A DNA stretch of 64,000 bases, from assembly GCF_000364605.1 (NCBI RefSeq), contig NZ_KB822575.1, positions 172,237 through 236,236 of the forward strand, read 5' to 3'. The notes under the pieces were generated by a model, which was not told the DNA's origin, ran no database searches, and saw only the letters and a list, made by a program, of their open reading frames with translations. The translations under genes were made by a program, and so were the position numbers. This stretch comes from Nocardioides sp. Iso805N. Lineage in GTDB: Bacteria > Actinomycetota > Actinomycetes > Propionibacteriales > Nocardioidaceae. Position 1 is the stretch's first letter. Each line of letters opens with the position of its first letter. Shown in pieces: positions 52,907-62,700 of this stretch.

Positions 52907-53626
52907 CTACTCCCCCGCGCCCAGCCGCAGCCGCAGGGTGAACCGGTCCGAGCGGTAGGTGGAACGGGAGACCTCGACGGCCCTCTCCTCGGCGAAGGCT
53001 CGGCGCTGCTGCCGCAGCACCGCCGCCCCGCTCGCGATTTCGAGCTGCCCTGCCTCCTCGGCGGTGGCGACGTCGGCGGCGATGTTGTCCTCCACCCACG
53101 TCGGTCGCATCCCGCGGTCCGCGAGGTCGTCATAGAGCGAGGTAGGCATGCCACCCTGCAGGAAGCCGGGCAGCAGCACCTCGTTGAGGTAGACGTCCTC
53201 GATGCACATCGGGGCGCCGTCGGCGCGACGCAGCCGCTTCCAGTGGATGATCGCGTCGCCGACGGTGATGCCCAGCGCCCGCGCGACCCCGGGACCGGCC
53301 TGGTCGCGGCGGGCGAACAGCGTGACCGACTCCGGCAGCATGCCCCGGTGGCGCATCTCCTCGGTGAAGCTGGTGACCGGCGTCGCCGTACGGCGCGGGC
53401 GGGCGACGAACGTGCCTCGGCCCGGGACCCGCTCGAGCAGGCCCTCGGCGACCAGCGCGTCCATCGCCTGGCGCACCGTCATCCGCGCGACTCCGAACAG
53501 ATTCACCAGCTCGCGCTCGGACGGCGCCGCCGATCCCGGCGAGCCGCCCGCGATGACCGACCTGACGTACTCGCGCACCTGAACGTGCTTGAGGCCGCGT
53601 ACCCCCACGGTGACCCCCTGTTCCAT
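52907..53626 (-). CDS. GntR/HutC-family regulator with UTRA domain
   Basis: 239 aa. N-terminal wHTH (VREYVRSVIAGG..SERELVNLFGVARMTVRQAM) and a UTRA effector domain (SFTEEMRHRGM, EDVYLNEVLLPG, ending RSTYRSDRFTLRL). The effector is usually a small metabolite; it cannot be identified here. ATG 53626 follows TACGGT by eight bases. No adjacent same-strand target gene is visible. Divergent from alkB. Confidence 0.9.
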   Translation of the reverse strand: MEQGVTVGVRGLKHVQVREYVRSVIAGGSPGSAAPSERELVNLFGVARMTVRQAMDALVAEGLLERVPGRGTFVARPRRTATPVTSFTEEMRHRGMLPESVTLFARRDQAGPGVARALGITVGDAIIHWKRLRRADGAPMCIEDVYLNEVLLPGFLQGGMPTSLYDDLADRGMRPTWVEDNIAADVATAEEAGQLEIASGAAVLRQQRRAFAEERAVEVSRSTYRSDRFTLRLRLGAGE

Positions 53627-53677
53627 ACCGCCTTACCGTAGGAGACGCGACACGCCGCGTCCCGGAAATCTCCAACT

Positions 53678-53709
53678 TCGAACACTCGTTCGAGTGATGT
53701 GTCTACAGT
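53678..53709 (+). promoter_or_regulatory. LexA box and promoter of alkB
   Basis: TCGAACACTCGTTCGA (53678-53693) is a perfect TCGAAC-N4-GTTCGA SOS box. The -10 TACAGT (53704-53709) lies six bases before ATG 53716, so the box covers the -35 position, as in lexA. Confidence 0.82.
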
Positions 53710-53715
53710 GGAGGC

Positions 53716-54330
53716 ATGGACTTCCAGGGCACGCTCTTCGCGGCACCGCAGACGGCCGCGCCACGCTGCGACGCCATCAGCCGGACCCCGCTGAGCAACG
53801 GCGCCTGGATCGACGTGGCGCGGGGATGGCTCCCCGCGGCCGACGATGTCTTCGACACCCTGCACCATGCCGTGCCGTGGCGGGCGGAGCGCCGGCAGAT
53901 GTATGACCGGATGGTCGACGTACCGCGGCTGGTGCACACCTACCTCGCCGACGACGCGCTCCCGCACCCCATGCTGGAGCTGGCTCGGGACGCGCTGAGC
54001 GGGCACTACCTGCCCGAGCTGGGCGAGCGATTCCGCACCGCCGGATGCTGCTTCTACCGGGACGGCAACGACTCGGTCGCCTGGCACGGCGACCGGATCG
54101 GCCGAGGGCGCAGCCACGACACCATGGTCGCGATCGTCAGCCTCGGCGACCCGCGCCGGCTCGCGCTACGCCCCCGCGGCGGCGGCGAGTCGATCTCCGT
54201 GGAGATGGGCCACGGCGACCTGCTCGTGATGGGCGGCAGCTGCCAACGCACCTGGGAGCACGCCGTCCCCAAGGTCGCCGCCGCCGGCCCGCGGATGTCG
54301 GTCCAGTTCCGCCCGCTCAACGTCTTCTAG
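53716..54330 (+). CDS. alkB: AlkB-family 2-oxoglutarate/Fe(II) dioxygenase
   Basis: 204 aa. Removes alkyl lesions (1-methyladenine, 3-methylcytosine) from DNA or RNA by oxidative demethylation. The iron ligands are His124 and Asp126 in VAWHGDRIGR and His182 in TWEHAVPK; the 2-oxoglutarate arginine is Arg193 in GPRMSVQFRP. The length matches the family. The upstream LexA box puts it under SOS control rather than the Ada control of E. coli. Downstream 54331-54547 holds no gene, only GC-rich DNA with a 12-bp palindrome at 54375-54386. Confidence 0.93.
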   Translation: MDFQGTLFAAPQTAAPRCDAISRTPLSNGAWIDVARGWLPAADDVFDTLHHAVPWRAERRQMYDRMVDVPRLVHTYLADDALPHPMLELARDALSGHYLPELGERFRTAGCCFYRDGNDSVAWHGDRIGRGRSHDTMVAIVSLGDPRRLALRPRGGGESISVEMGHGDLLVMGGSCQRTWEHAVPKVAAAGPRMSVQFRPLNVF

Positions 54331-54547
54331 AGACGCCACCCGATGGCACCCGCGCCGCACCGCGGTCCGAGGTGCCGCGATCGCGGTCTGGCGACGCGGC
54401 CGACTGCGGGGGCGCCCGCAGCGGCGCTGCCGGACGACGCGCCGGCGAGGAACGAGCCGCGCGCGGCGGTAGGCCTGCCGCCAGGGCGTCCCCGCGGTCG
54501 TCCGCGTCGCACGCCCGGCCAGCGCCGCACGCCCGGCTCAGCGCGGA

Positions 54548-55537
54548 TCAGCGCACCAGCCCCTGCTGCTTCAGCCAGTCCCACGCCACATCCGCCGGGT
54601 CGCGCCCCTCCACGTCGACCTCGGCGTTGAGCTTCGCGATCACGTCGTTGGTCAGCCGCTGAGCCAGCGGCGCGAAGAGCTGCCGGAGAGCGGGGTGCTC
54701 GTCGAGCACATCCTTGCGCACCACCATCGAGGCGTTGTACTTGGGGAAGAAGTTCTTGTCGTCCTCCAGCGCCGTCAGGTGCAGCGCCTGGATCCGGCCG
54801 TCGGTGGTGAAGACCTCGCCGAAGGTACAGGCGCCCTTGGCGACGGCGTCATAGATCGCGCCGGTCTGCAGCGTGCGCAGGTTGCTGCGCGGGATCCCGT
54901 CGGCCGCACCGAGTGGGAGCCCGTAGGTCTCGAGCATGCCGTTGAGGCCGTCCGGCCGGTTGGTGAACTCCGACTCGACGCAGTAGGTCCGCTGCGCCGG
55001 CGGGATCTTCGCCATCTGGGACAGCTTGGTGATCCCGTACTTCTTCGCCGTCGCCTGGTTGACCGCCATCGTGTAGGTGTCGTTCATCGGGGCGGGCGGC
55101 AGCCAGACCAGGTTGTTCTTCTTGAGATCCTCGTCGCGGGTCGCGGCGTACTGCTGCTGGGCGTCCGGGATGGGCTTGGTGTTGCCGAGGTAGGTCAGCC
55201 AGGCGGTCCCGGTGTAGTCCCAGGCGATCTGCACCTGACCGGCCAGCTGGGCCTGGCGGGCGGCCGCACTGCCCGGGATGTCGGTCAGGTCCTTCACCTT
55301 CGCTCCGGCGGACTTGAGCAGGATCACCGTCATCTTCCCGAGCAGGATCTGCTCGGTGAAGTTCTTCGAGCCGACCGAGAAGGTCGCGTCGTCGAGTCCC
55401 TTCACGCCGGCGACCGGGCCGGCCAGCGTGCCGCTGGCGGTGTAGCCGCCGGCAGTGCCGAGGCCGATGCCGCAGCCGGAGACGGCGGCGCCGAGTGCGA
55501 GGGCCACCACGAGGGTGGCGATCCGCTTGAGACGCAT
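54548..55537 (-). CDS. OpuCC/OsmF-type quaternary-amine binding lipoprotein
   Basis: 329 aa. Lipoprotein signal with lipobox VSGC (Cys22). The body is the glycine betaine/carnitine/choline-type binding fold (FSVGSKNFTEQILLGKMTVI, AWDYTGTAWLTYLG). Captures osmoprotectants or related quaternary amines; exact ligand unknown. ATG 55537 overlaps the permease stop (TGATG). Last gene of the four-gene operon; the open frame upstream is shadow. Confidence 0.92.
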   Translation of the reverse strand: MRLKRIATLVVALALGAAVSGCGIGLGTAGGYTASGTLAGPVAGVKGLDDATFSVGSKNFTEQILLGKMTVILLKSAGAKVKDLTDIPGSAAARQAQLAGQVQIAWDYTGTAWLTYLGNTKPIPDAQQQYAATRDEDLKKNNLVWLPPAPMNDTYTMAVNQATAKKYGITKLSQMAKIPPAQRTYCVESEFTNRPDGLNGMLETYGLPLGAADGIPRSNLRTLQTGAIYDAVAKGACTFGEVFTTDGRIQALHLTALEDDKNFFPKYNASMVVRKDVLDEHPALRQLFAPLAQRLTNDVIAKLNAEVDVEGRDPADVAWDWLKQQGLVR

Positions 55538-56364
55538 CAGATCCCCTTCGGACGCAAGGCGAGCTCGAGCACCCGGCCGGCCCACTCGACCAGCAGCGCA
55601 AGCATCGCGATGAGCAGCGAGGCGGCCACCATCACCGAGAACCGGAACAGGTTGATGCCCGAGACGAGGGTGTCGCCGAGACCGCCGGCGCCGATGAAGC
55701 TCACCAGCGCGGCGGTGCCCACCACCAGGACCAGCGCGGTCCTGACGCCGGCCATGATCACCGGAAGGGCGAGAGGCAGCTCGATCCGCAGGAGCACGGA
55801 GCCGGCGGACATGCCGATGCCGCGACCGGCCTCGACCAGTGTCGGGTCGACGCCCTGCAGCCCGGTGATGGTGTTGCGCAGCACCGGCAGCAGGCCGTAG
55901 ACGACCAGACCAAGGATCGCGGTCCAGAAGGTGAAGCCGAGCCAGATGGCCAGCAGCACGATCAGCCCGATCGCGGGTGCGGCCTGACCGGCGTTGGCGA
56001 TGCCGACCACGATCGGGGCGACGACGCGAGCGCGGCCGCGGGTCAGCAGCACCCCGAGCGGAACGGCGATGGCCACCACGATCAGCGATGCCACCACTGT
56101 CAGCTTGATGTGCTCGACGAACTGCGCACGCAACGCCGGCCACGCCAGCGCGGACTGCTCGATGGAGTCCAGGTCGGCGGTCTGACGCCACCACACGAAG
56201 CCGAGGAACAGGAGCACGACCAGCACCGGGAGCACCAGCAGCATCGCCGCGCTCTCGCCGGCGGGCAGCCGCAGCCGCGAGCGCCGTACGGCGGGGTTTC
56301 CGTCAGGCTCCCCCGAGAGACCGGGCCGCGATGCGGCCGGGATCGGGTCGTGCGTCGTCGTCAC
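55537..56364 (-). CDS. OpuC-type ABC permease (second)
   Basis: 275 aa with about six membrane helices after a polar N-terminus. Core motif GLQGVDPTLVEAGRGIGMSAGS is the ProW/OpuCB-type loop that meets the ATPase. GTG 56364 overlaps the ATPase stop (GTGA). Pairs with the shorter permease at 57560-58198 as a heterodimer. Confidence 0.92.
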   Translation of the reverse strand: MTTTHDPIPAASRPGLSGEPDGNPAVRRSRLRLPAGESAAMLLVLPVLVVLLFLGFVWWRQTADLDSIEQSALAWPALRAQFVEHIKLTVVASLIVVAIAVPLGVLLTRGRARVVAPIVVGIANAGQAAPAIGLIVLLAIWLGFTFWTAILGLVVYGLLPVLRNTITGLQGVDPTLVEAGRGIGMSAGSVLLRIELPLALPVIMAGVRTALVLVVGTAALVSFIGAGGLGDTLVSGINLFRFSVMVAASLLIAMLALLVEWAGRVLELALRPKGI

Positions 56365-57560
56365 GCCCTCGCCTCCTGCGCCGCCACCGCGTCACGCTCG
56401 ATCGAGCGCATGTGGTCGGTGACGCTGTGGAAGTCGACGATGCCCAGGTACTGGTCGCGGTCTCCGCAGACGATGGCGCCGCCGTGACTCGAGGTCAGCA
56501 TGGTGTCGAGCGCGTCGTTGAGAGTGGCCCGCTGGTCGAGGGTGACCAGGCTCTCCCGGTCGCCGTCCTGGATGCGATCGTGGCGTCGGAGCTGGCGCAG
56601 GAAGCGCCAGGCGACCGGGCGGTTCCGCTCGTCGAGGATCACGACGGCAGCGTCGCCGGCTTCCTCGGCCCGAGCGATGGCCGCCGCGCTGGACTCGCCC
56701 ACCTTCGCGGTCGTCCTGGCGCTCAGCTCCACGTCGGAGACCCGGGCGAGGGTGAGCTGCTTGAGGCTGGAGCCGGAGCCGACGAAGTCGTCCACGAAGT
56801 CGTTGGCCGGCGCAGCCAGGATCGCCTCGGGGGTGTCGTACTGCGCGATCTGCGCACCCTCCTGGAGGATCAGCACCCGGTCGCCGAGCTTGATCGCCTC
56901 GTCGATGTCGTGGGTGACCACCACGATCGTCTTGTGCAGCTCGCGCTGGATGCTCAGCAACTCGTCCTGGAGCCGCTGGCGCGTGATCGGGTCGACGGCG
57001 CCGAACGGCTCGTCCATCAAGATCACCGGCGGGTCGGCAGCCAGACCGCGGGCGACGCCCACCCGCTGCTGCTGGCCACCGGAGAGCTCGCGCGGGTAGC
57101 GGTCGCGATAGCGGGCCGGGTCCAGCCCGACCAGGTCGAGCAGCTCCTCGACGCGGGCAGCGATCCGCTTCCGGTCCCAGCCGAGCATCCGGGGCACGAT
57201 CTCGATGTTGCGGGCCACCGTCATGTGCGGGAAGAGGCTGCCACCCTGGATGACGTACCCGATGTGGCGGCGCAGGTCGTCGGCGCTCTTGGTGCGGATG
57301 TCCTCACCACCGATCCGGATCGTGCCCGAGGTGGGCTCGATCAACCGGTTGATCATCTTCAGCGAGGTGGTCTTGCCGCAGCCGGAGGGTCCGACGAACA
57401 TCACCATCTTGCCTGCCGGGATCGTCAGGCTCAGCGAATCCACCGCGGCGGCCTTCTGCCCCGGGTAGCGCTTGACGACGTTCTCCAGGGCGATCTCGAC
57501 ACCGCTGACGTCGCCGTCGCTGGGGCGCTCGGCCGTGGTGCGGTGGGGTGTGGCAGTCAT
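56361..57560 (-). CDS. OpuC/ProV-type ABC ATPase with CBS domains
   Basis: 399 aa. Walker A GPSGCGKTTSLK, signature LSGGQQQRVGVAR, Walker [13 protein letters not shown] and H-loop VVTHDIDEA. The C-terminal ~140 residues form a CBS pair (LVTLDQRATLNDALDTML, VCGDRDQYLGIVDF), the ionic-strength/osmotic sensor of this family. ATG 57560 overlaps the first permease's stop (TGATG). Confidence 0.95.
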   Translation of the reverse strand: MTATPHRTTAERPSDGDVSGVEIALENVVKRYPGQKAAAVDSLSLTIPAGKMVMFVGPSGCGKTTSLKMINRLIEPTSGTIRIGGEDIRTKSADDLRRHIGYVIQGGSLFPHMTVARNIEIVPRMLGWDRKRIAARVEELLDLVGLDPARYRDRYPRELSGGQQQRVGVARGLAADPPVILMDEPFGAVDPITRQRLQDELLSIQRELHKTIVVVTHDIDEAIKLGDRVLILQEGAQIAQYDTPEAILAAPANDFVDDFVGSGSSLKQLTLARVSDVELSARTTAKVGESSAAAIARAEEAGDAAVVILDERNRPVAWRFLRQLRRHDRIQDGDRESLVTLDQRATLNDALDTMLTSSHGGAIVCGDRDQYLGIVDFHSVTDHMRSIERDAVAAQEARA

Positions 57561-58198
57561 CAGACTCGGATTCCCTTCGAGGTGGTCACGCGCCCGACCA
57601 GCAGCAGAGCCAGGTCCAGGATGAGGGCCAGGATGACGACGCCGAGCGTCCCGACCAGCGCGTAGTTGAGTGCGTTCTTGCCACCGATCTGGCTCAGACC
57701 GGTGAAGATGTAGCTGCCTAGACCGGGGCCGATGACGTACGCCGCGATCGCCGCGATGCCCATCGACATCTGCGTGGAGGTGCGGATGCCGGCCAGGATC
57801 ACCGGCCAGGCCAGCGGCAGCCTGACGCGGACCAGCACCGAGAGCTCGCTCATGCCCATCCCGCGGGCGGACTCCAGCAGGGTGGCGTCAACGCCCTGCA
57901 GGCCCACGACGGCGTTGCGCAGGATCGGCAGCACGGCGTAGAAGCACACGCAGATGAAGGCGGTGGTGGCGCCGATCCCGGTGGCGGGCATCAGCAGCCC
58001 GACCAGCGCGAAGCCGGGGATGGTCAGGCCGATCGCACTGAGCGTGTTGGCCAGGCCGGTCAGCCGCAGCTTGGTGACCAGCGCCGCCAGCAGCACCGCG
58101 ATCACCGTCGCTACCGCGACGGCCAGCACGACCAGGTAGGCGTGCTGGAAGGCGTCGTAGAGGATCTGCTGGTGGCGCTCCTTGATGAAGTCCCACAC
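57560..58198 (-). CDS. OpuC-type ABC permease (first)
   Basis: 212 aa, six membrane helices, motif GLQGVDATLLESARGMGMSELS. The GTG start at 58198 has GAGGTGG 7 nt upstream. First gene of the operon permease-ATPase-permease-binding protein. Its 5' leader contains two hairpins and an intrinsic terminator (58226-58300), implying conditional transcription. Confidence 0.92.
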   Translation of the reverse strand: MWDFIKERHQQILYDAFQHAYLVVLAVAVATVIAVLLAALVTKLRLTGLANTLSAIGLTIPGFALVGLLMPATGIGATTAFICVCFYAVLPILRNAVVGLQGVDATLLESARGMGMSELSVLVRVRLPLAWPVILAGIRTSTQMSMGIAAIAAYVIGPGLGSYIFTGLSQIGGKNALNYALVGTLGVVILALILDLALLLVGRVTTSKGIRV

Positions 58199-58225
58199 GA
58201 CCGAACCACCTCACGACCCTCGACC

Positions 58226-58300
58226 AAACAAAAACGGCGGACGCCGGGCAGGCGCCGCCGTGGCGAGGATTGTCCCTCGCGTCTCGGGGCAGGTACCCCG
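58226..58300 (-). promoter_or_regulatory. leader hairpins with intrinsic terminator (attenuator)
   Basis: Read on the minus strand: hairpin 1 CGGGG-TACCTG-CCCCG (58300-58285), hairpin 2 GCGAGG-GACAAT-CCTCGC (58280-58263), then a terminator stem ACGGCGG/CCGCCGT with inner CGCC/GGCG (58261-58234) and the tract TTTTTGTTT (to 58226). It lies only 28 bp before the first gene. No minus-strand gene lies upstream for it to terminate, so it is a leader element. Hairpin 2's 3' arm (CCTCGCC) could instead pair with the terminator's GGCGG, a possible antiterminator. No known riboswitch is recognised. Confidence 0.7.
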
Positions 58301-58461
58301 TCGATCGATTCTCATGCGTGCGCGACCCCCATCGGGCCGCCGATGCCGCCCTTCAGCCACCGAGGAGGCGGCCCCAACCGCGTCGGAGGCCCTCGGATAT
58401 GGTCCACGTCACACCGCCGCGGGCTTCAATCCCGGCGGTCGCCACCACGGGAAGGAGCACC

Positions 58462-59703
58462 ATGACCGACCGGCTCGCCACCCGCGCCGCCGAGCTCGAT
58501 GCCGCGGATCCGCTGGCGCACGTCCGAGACGCCTTCGTGCGCACCGACGGCGTCACCGCCTACCTCGACGGCAACTCGCTCGGCCGGCCGCTGCACGCCA
58601 CCCGCGCCGCGCTGGCCGACTTCGTCGACGGCGCCTGGGGCGAGCGCCTCATCCGCGCCTGGGACGAGCAGTGGATGGACGCTCCCACCGAGCTCGGTGA
58701 CCGGATCGGCCGGGTGCTGCTCGGGGCCCTGCCGGGCCAGACCGTGGTCGGCGACTCGACGAGCGTGATGCTCTACAAGCTCTCCAGCGCGGCGTTGGGC
58801 GCCCAGCACGGCCGTGACGAGATCGTGGCCTGCGCCGACGACTTCCCGACCGACAGGTTCGTGGTCGAGGGGTTGGCCGCCGAGCACGGGCACACCGTGC
58901 GCTGGCTGAGCGTCGACCCACGTACCGGGGTGACCCTCGACCAGGTCCGCGAGCAGATCGGCGAGCGCACTGCGCTCGTCCTGCTCAGCCACATCTCCTA
59001 CCGGTCCGCCTGGGTCGCCGACATGGCCGCCATCACCGCCGCCGTGCACGACATCGGCGGCCTGGTCCTGTGGGACCTGTGCCACTCCGTGGGTGCACTC
59101 GACCTCGCCCTCGACGCAGCCAGCGTCGACCTGGCGGTCGGCTGCACCTACAAGTACCTCAACGGCGGCCCCGGCGCCCCCGCCTTCGGGTACGTCGCCA
59201 GCAGGCTGCAGGGCCGATTGCGGCAGCCGATCCAGGGGTGGATGGGCGCCGCCGACCCGTTCGCGATGGGCGAGAGCTATGAGCCGGCCACCGGCATCCG
59301 ACGCTTCATCAGCGGTACACCCCCGATCCTCGGGATGCTGCCGATGCGCGACATGCTCGACCTGCTGGAGTCGGCCGGGATCGCGGCCGTGCGGGCCAAG
59401 TCGGTGGCACTGACGGACTACGCGATCGAGGTGCACGACGCGCTGCTGGCGGCGTACGGCGTGGAGCTGGCCTCGCCCCGCGACCCCGCACTCCGCGGCG
59501 GCCACGTGATCCTCGACCATCCCGACTTCCGCGAGGTCACCGCCAGCCTGTGGGAGCGCGGTGTCATCCCCGACTTCCGGCCACCGCACGGGCTGCGCGT
59601 CGGCCTCTCGCCGTTGAGCACCAGCTTCGCGGAGGTGCTGGCCGGGCTCCGGGCGGTCGCGGACCTTCTCGGCGAGCGACCGCCCCTGGCAGCCGCTCCC
59701 TAG
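58462..59703 (+). CDS. kynU: kynureninase
   Basis: 413 aa PLP enzyme. Cleaves kynurenine or 3-hydroxykynurenine to (3-hydroxy)anthranilate and alanine in tryptophan breakdown. Diagnostic segments: AYLDGNSLGRP, VGDSTSVMLYKL, DLCHSVGALDL and the PLP lysine in GCTYKYLNGGPGAP (Lys231). GAAGGAG precedes ATG 58462; a -10 TATGGT at 58398-58403 would give a ~50-nt leader with one hairpin. No kynA or kynB is in the window. Its stop TAG shares the bases CTAG with the convergent glucodextranase stop. Confidence 0.95.
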   Translation: MTDRLATRAAELDAADPLAHVRDAFVRTDGVTAYLDGNSLGRPLHATRAALADFVDGAWGERLIRAWDEQWMDAPTELGDRIGRVLLGALPGQTVVGDSTSVMLYKLSSAALGAQHGRDEIVACADDFPTDRFVVEGLAAEHGHTVRWLSVDPRTGVTLDQVREQIGERTALVLLSHISYRSAWVADMAAITAAVHDIGGLVLWDLCHSVGALDLALDAASVDLAVGCTYKYLNGGPGAPAFGYVASRLQGRLRQPIQGWMGAADPFAMGESYEPATGIRRFISGTPPILGMLPMRDMLDLLESAGIAAVRAKSVALTDYAIEVHDALLAAYGVELASPRDPALRGGHVILDHPDFREVTASLWERGVIPDFRPPHGLRVGLSPLSTSFAEVLAGLRAVADLLGERPPLAAAP

Positions 59704-62700
59704 CCGAGCCCGACGTAGGGAAGCACGACCGGCGAGCCTCCCCGCCAGTCGAGCACCGTCGATTGCGCCGAGCCCGCGGGCGTGAAGATGTCGAGCACGT
59801 TGGGGTCGGAGGTGTCGGTGTCCTTGGCCGCGTTGTCACCGGTCCACTGGCCCGCGCCGCCACCGAAGCGGTAGTCGTGGATCCAGGACATGTCGGTGCC
59901 GACCGTGCTGGCCCAGTAGGCGCCGTCGTAGACCGGGCGGATGCCGCCGAGTCCCTCACCGCCCGCGTCGTCGGCGTGGCTCATCGCGGTGACGGCATAG
60001 CCGGCGGTGGCCAGGTCGACGCCGCCGAGCACCGAGGCCGGCACGGTGACGATCAGCTCGTGGGCCTGCGGCACGGCCCGCAGCGTCGCCGATCCGACGG
60101 TGGCGCCGGAGGCGTCCTTGACGCCCGAGGACCAACCGTCGGCCGTGATGACGTAGGAGTACGGCGAGGCCAGGTCGGCGTTGGTGCCCGGCAGGGCAGG
60201 AACCGCTGAGCCGGAGGCGCCGCGGAGGTAGATGTCGAAGCGCTGAGTCGAGATCTGGTTGCCGCCCCACGGGTTGGTCAGCGCCCCGGCGATGCCGAGC
60301 GCGAGGTTGACCTGGTCGCCGTCGCGGTAGACGCCGAGACGGGTGAGGTCGAACGCGCCGGGGACGAAGTCACCGCTGGCCGGGTAGGTGTAGGAGCCCG
60401 GGCCGTGGTCGTCACCGGTCGGGTCGGTGAGCGCGCCGACCTGGGTGCCGAGGTTGGTGGAGACGACGGTACGGCGCAGCAGCGTCGTACCGCCGTCGGC
60501 GCCGACCGCGACCACCGAGACGGTGTTGCCGCCGAGCACCAGCGGGACGTCGAGGGAGAAGGTCCCGTCAGGTCCGACGGTCGCGGTGAGCGTCTGCGAG
60601 CCGACGTGGACATAGATCGCCTGCGCGTCGGTGCTGCCGGCAACGGTGGTCGTCGCCGCATCGGTCTGCAGCCCATCGGCAGGGCTGGTCAGGGTCAGCG
60701 ACGGACCCTGGGGCACGCCACCGCCGTCCACGTAGCGGTCCCGGACGAGCGTGGGTGTCTCGACAGGCCGACCGGCGTCGATCGAGCGAGCGAGCCGGAC
60801 GAACTGCGCCATCGACCAGGCCAACGGCGTGGCCGATCCGGTGCCCTCGCCGAAGGTGAACTGTCCCGTCGACGGCTGGTCCCACACCTGCTCGGGGATC
60901 ATGTAGCCGGCGTTGGCGGCACCGGCCATGGTGCGCAGGTAGGAGGTCGCGGATCCGCCGGCGGCCAGGGAGTACTCCCCGCGCTCGCCGGAGAGCAACG
61001 GCCACAACCGGCCCACGCCGGTGCCGTCGTACGGGCTGCCGTCGGCCTTCTCGCCGTAGCCGTCGTGGTTGTAGCGGTACCACATCGGGCCCTCGGGGGT
61101 CTGCACCCGGATCGTCGAGTCCACCACCGGCAGCGACCCGACGACATCGGGGTCGTCAGCGGGGAGCACCCCGAGCCGGACGAGCTCGAGGAAGCCGGCG
61201 TCGACGATCGAGCGCTCGTCGTAGCTGCCACCGCCATTGTTGATGTCGAGCTGGTGCCCGTCGTTGGGGTCGGTGTTGTCGTCGATCCGGATGAAGTAGT
61301 GGCCGTCGCCGAGCGGGCCGGTCGTGGTGACCGTCCACTGCTTGAGGCTCCGCTGCCAGTCGTCGGCGGTGGCGAGGTAGAGGGCCCCCGACGCTTCGTC
61401 GCCGTTCGCGCGGGCGATCGATGCCGCACTGACCAGGCCGGCGATCTCGGCAGCGATGGTCGAGGGCGAGTAGCCGCCCTCCTCCTCCCAGCGCTCCTGC
61501 GGTGTGGCCGGGCCGTTCCCGACGATGAAATCGGCGGCCCTCTTCACGTGACTCCAGGTAGCGGCGTCGTCCCGGCCGAGCTGCGAGGCGAGCACGATCG
61601 GGAAGGCGACCTCGTCGAGCTGGAGGGAGCCCCAGTACGGCGTCCCGTCCAGCCGGCTGTTCTGCGGGAACGACCCGTCCGGCTTCTGCTGCACGTCGAA
61701 CAGGTAGTCCAGGGATCGGTTCGCGGCCGCCGTGTCGCCCGCGGCCATCTGGGCGGTGGCGACCTCGTAGAGGTCGCGCGCCCACACCAGGTGATAGCCT
61801 CCGACGCCCGCCTCGTCGGCGTTGACCGCCTCGCCCCACGGCACGGTCAGCGAGGCGATGTTGGCGCCGCGGTAGGTCTTGTCCTCATGGGCGCGCAGCG
61901 TCATCACCGCCACGTCGTACTGCGTCAGCAGGCCCGCGTCGTGCCGCACGCTCCTGGGCGCCCGGTCCAGGGAGCCGAGGTAGCGCGACCAGCCCTGATC
62001 GTAGCTGCGGCTGGCCCTGCCGAAGCCGGTGCGCAGCGACCCCGAGGCCGCCCGGCTCGCGGCGGCAGTGTCGGCGCCGAAGCCGAGCGCGATGGTGGCG
62101 TGGGTGGTGCCGCTCCGGTCGGCCGCGAGCCGGCCGATCTGGACGACGTTCCCGTCGGGCGCCGACGCGTACTGGTGGTCCAGGGTGTGGTCGGTGGCCA
62201 GGTCGGTCCAGCCGTCACTGCTGTCGGCGTACCCGCTGGAGACGGCGGTGAAGGCCGGCTCGGCCCTCAGCGCGCTGGCGACCGGCGTGTCGGTGGAGGT
62301 GTCGGAGGCCAGCAGGGTGCTGCCGCTCGTGGTCGCCGAGTCGTGCTTGCCGGAGTTGGCCAGGGAGGGGTCGTAGAGGACGTAGGCGGTGTAGTGCCCG
62401 CGGTCCAGGCTCGTCACCGAGACGTCGAGCAGGACGGTGTTGCGGCCAGGGTCGGTCGTGTAGGTCTTGGTGATCCGGTAGCGGTGGTCCTTGTCGGTGT
62501 CGATCTGACGGTAGGAGAGCGACTCCCGGTCGAGCAGCTGGATCCGGTGGGTGGTGTCGGTGTCCTCCCGGTCGGTGAACGTGCGCCCGTCGGTGACGAC
62601 GAGCTGCAGGCTGGTGACGTCGGCGATGTCCACCCGGGGGTAGTAGACCTCCGACATCGCGCCCGACGCCAGGCTGAACCACACCTTCGACGCCGTACCG

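Noticed and set aside
54331..54547. A small gene in the alkB-opuC gap
   Set aside because: Open frames here lack a start with a ribosome-binding site or -10 box and have low-complexity Ala/Arg/Gly composition.
58263..58300. Guanidine-II (mini-ykkC) riboswitch
   Set aside because: Two hairpins are present, but the loops are GACAAT and TACCTG, not the required ACGR.
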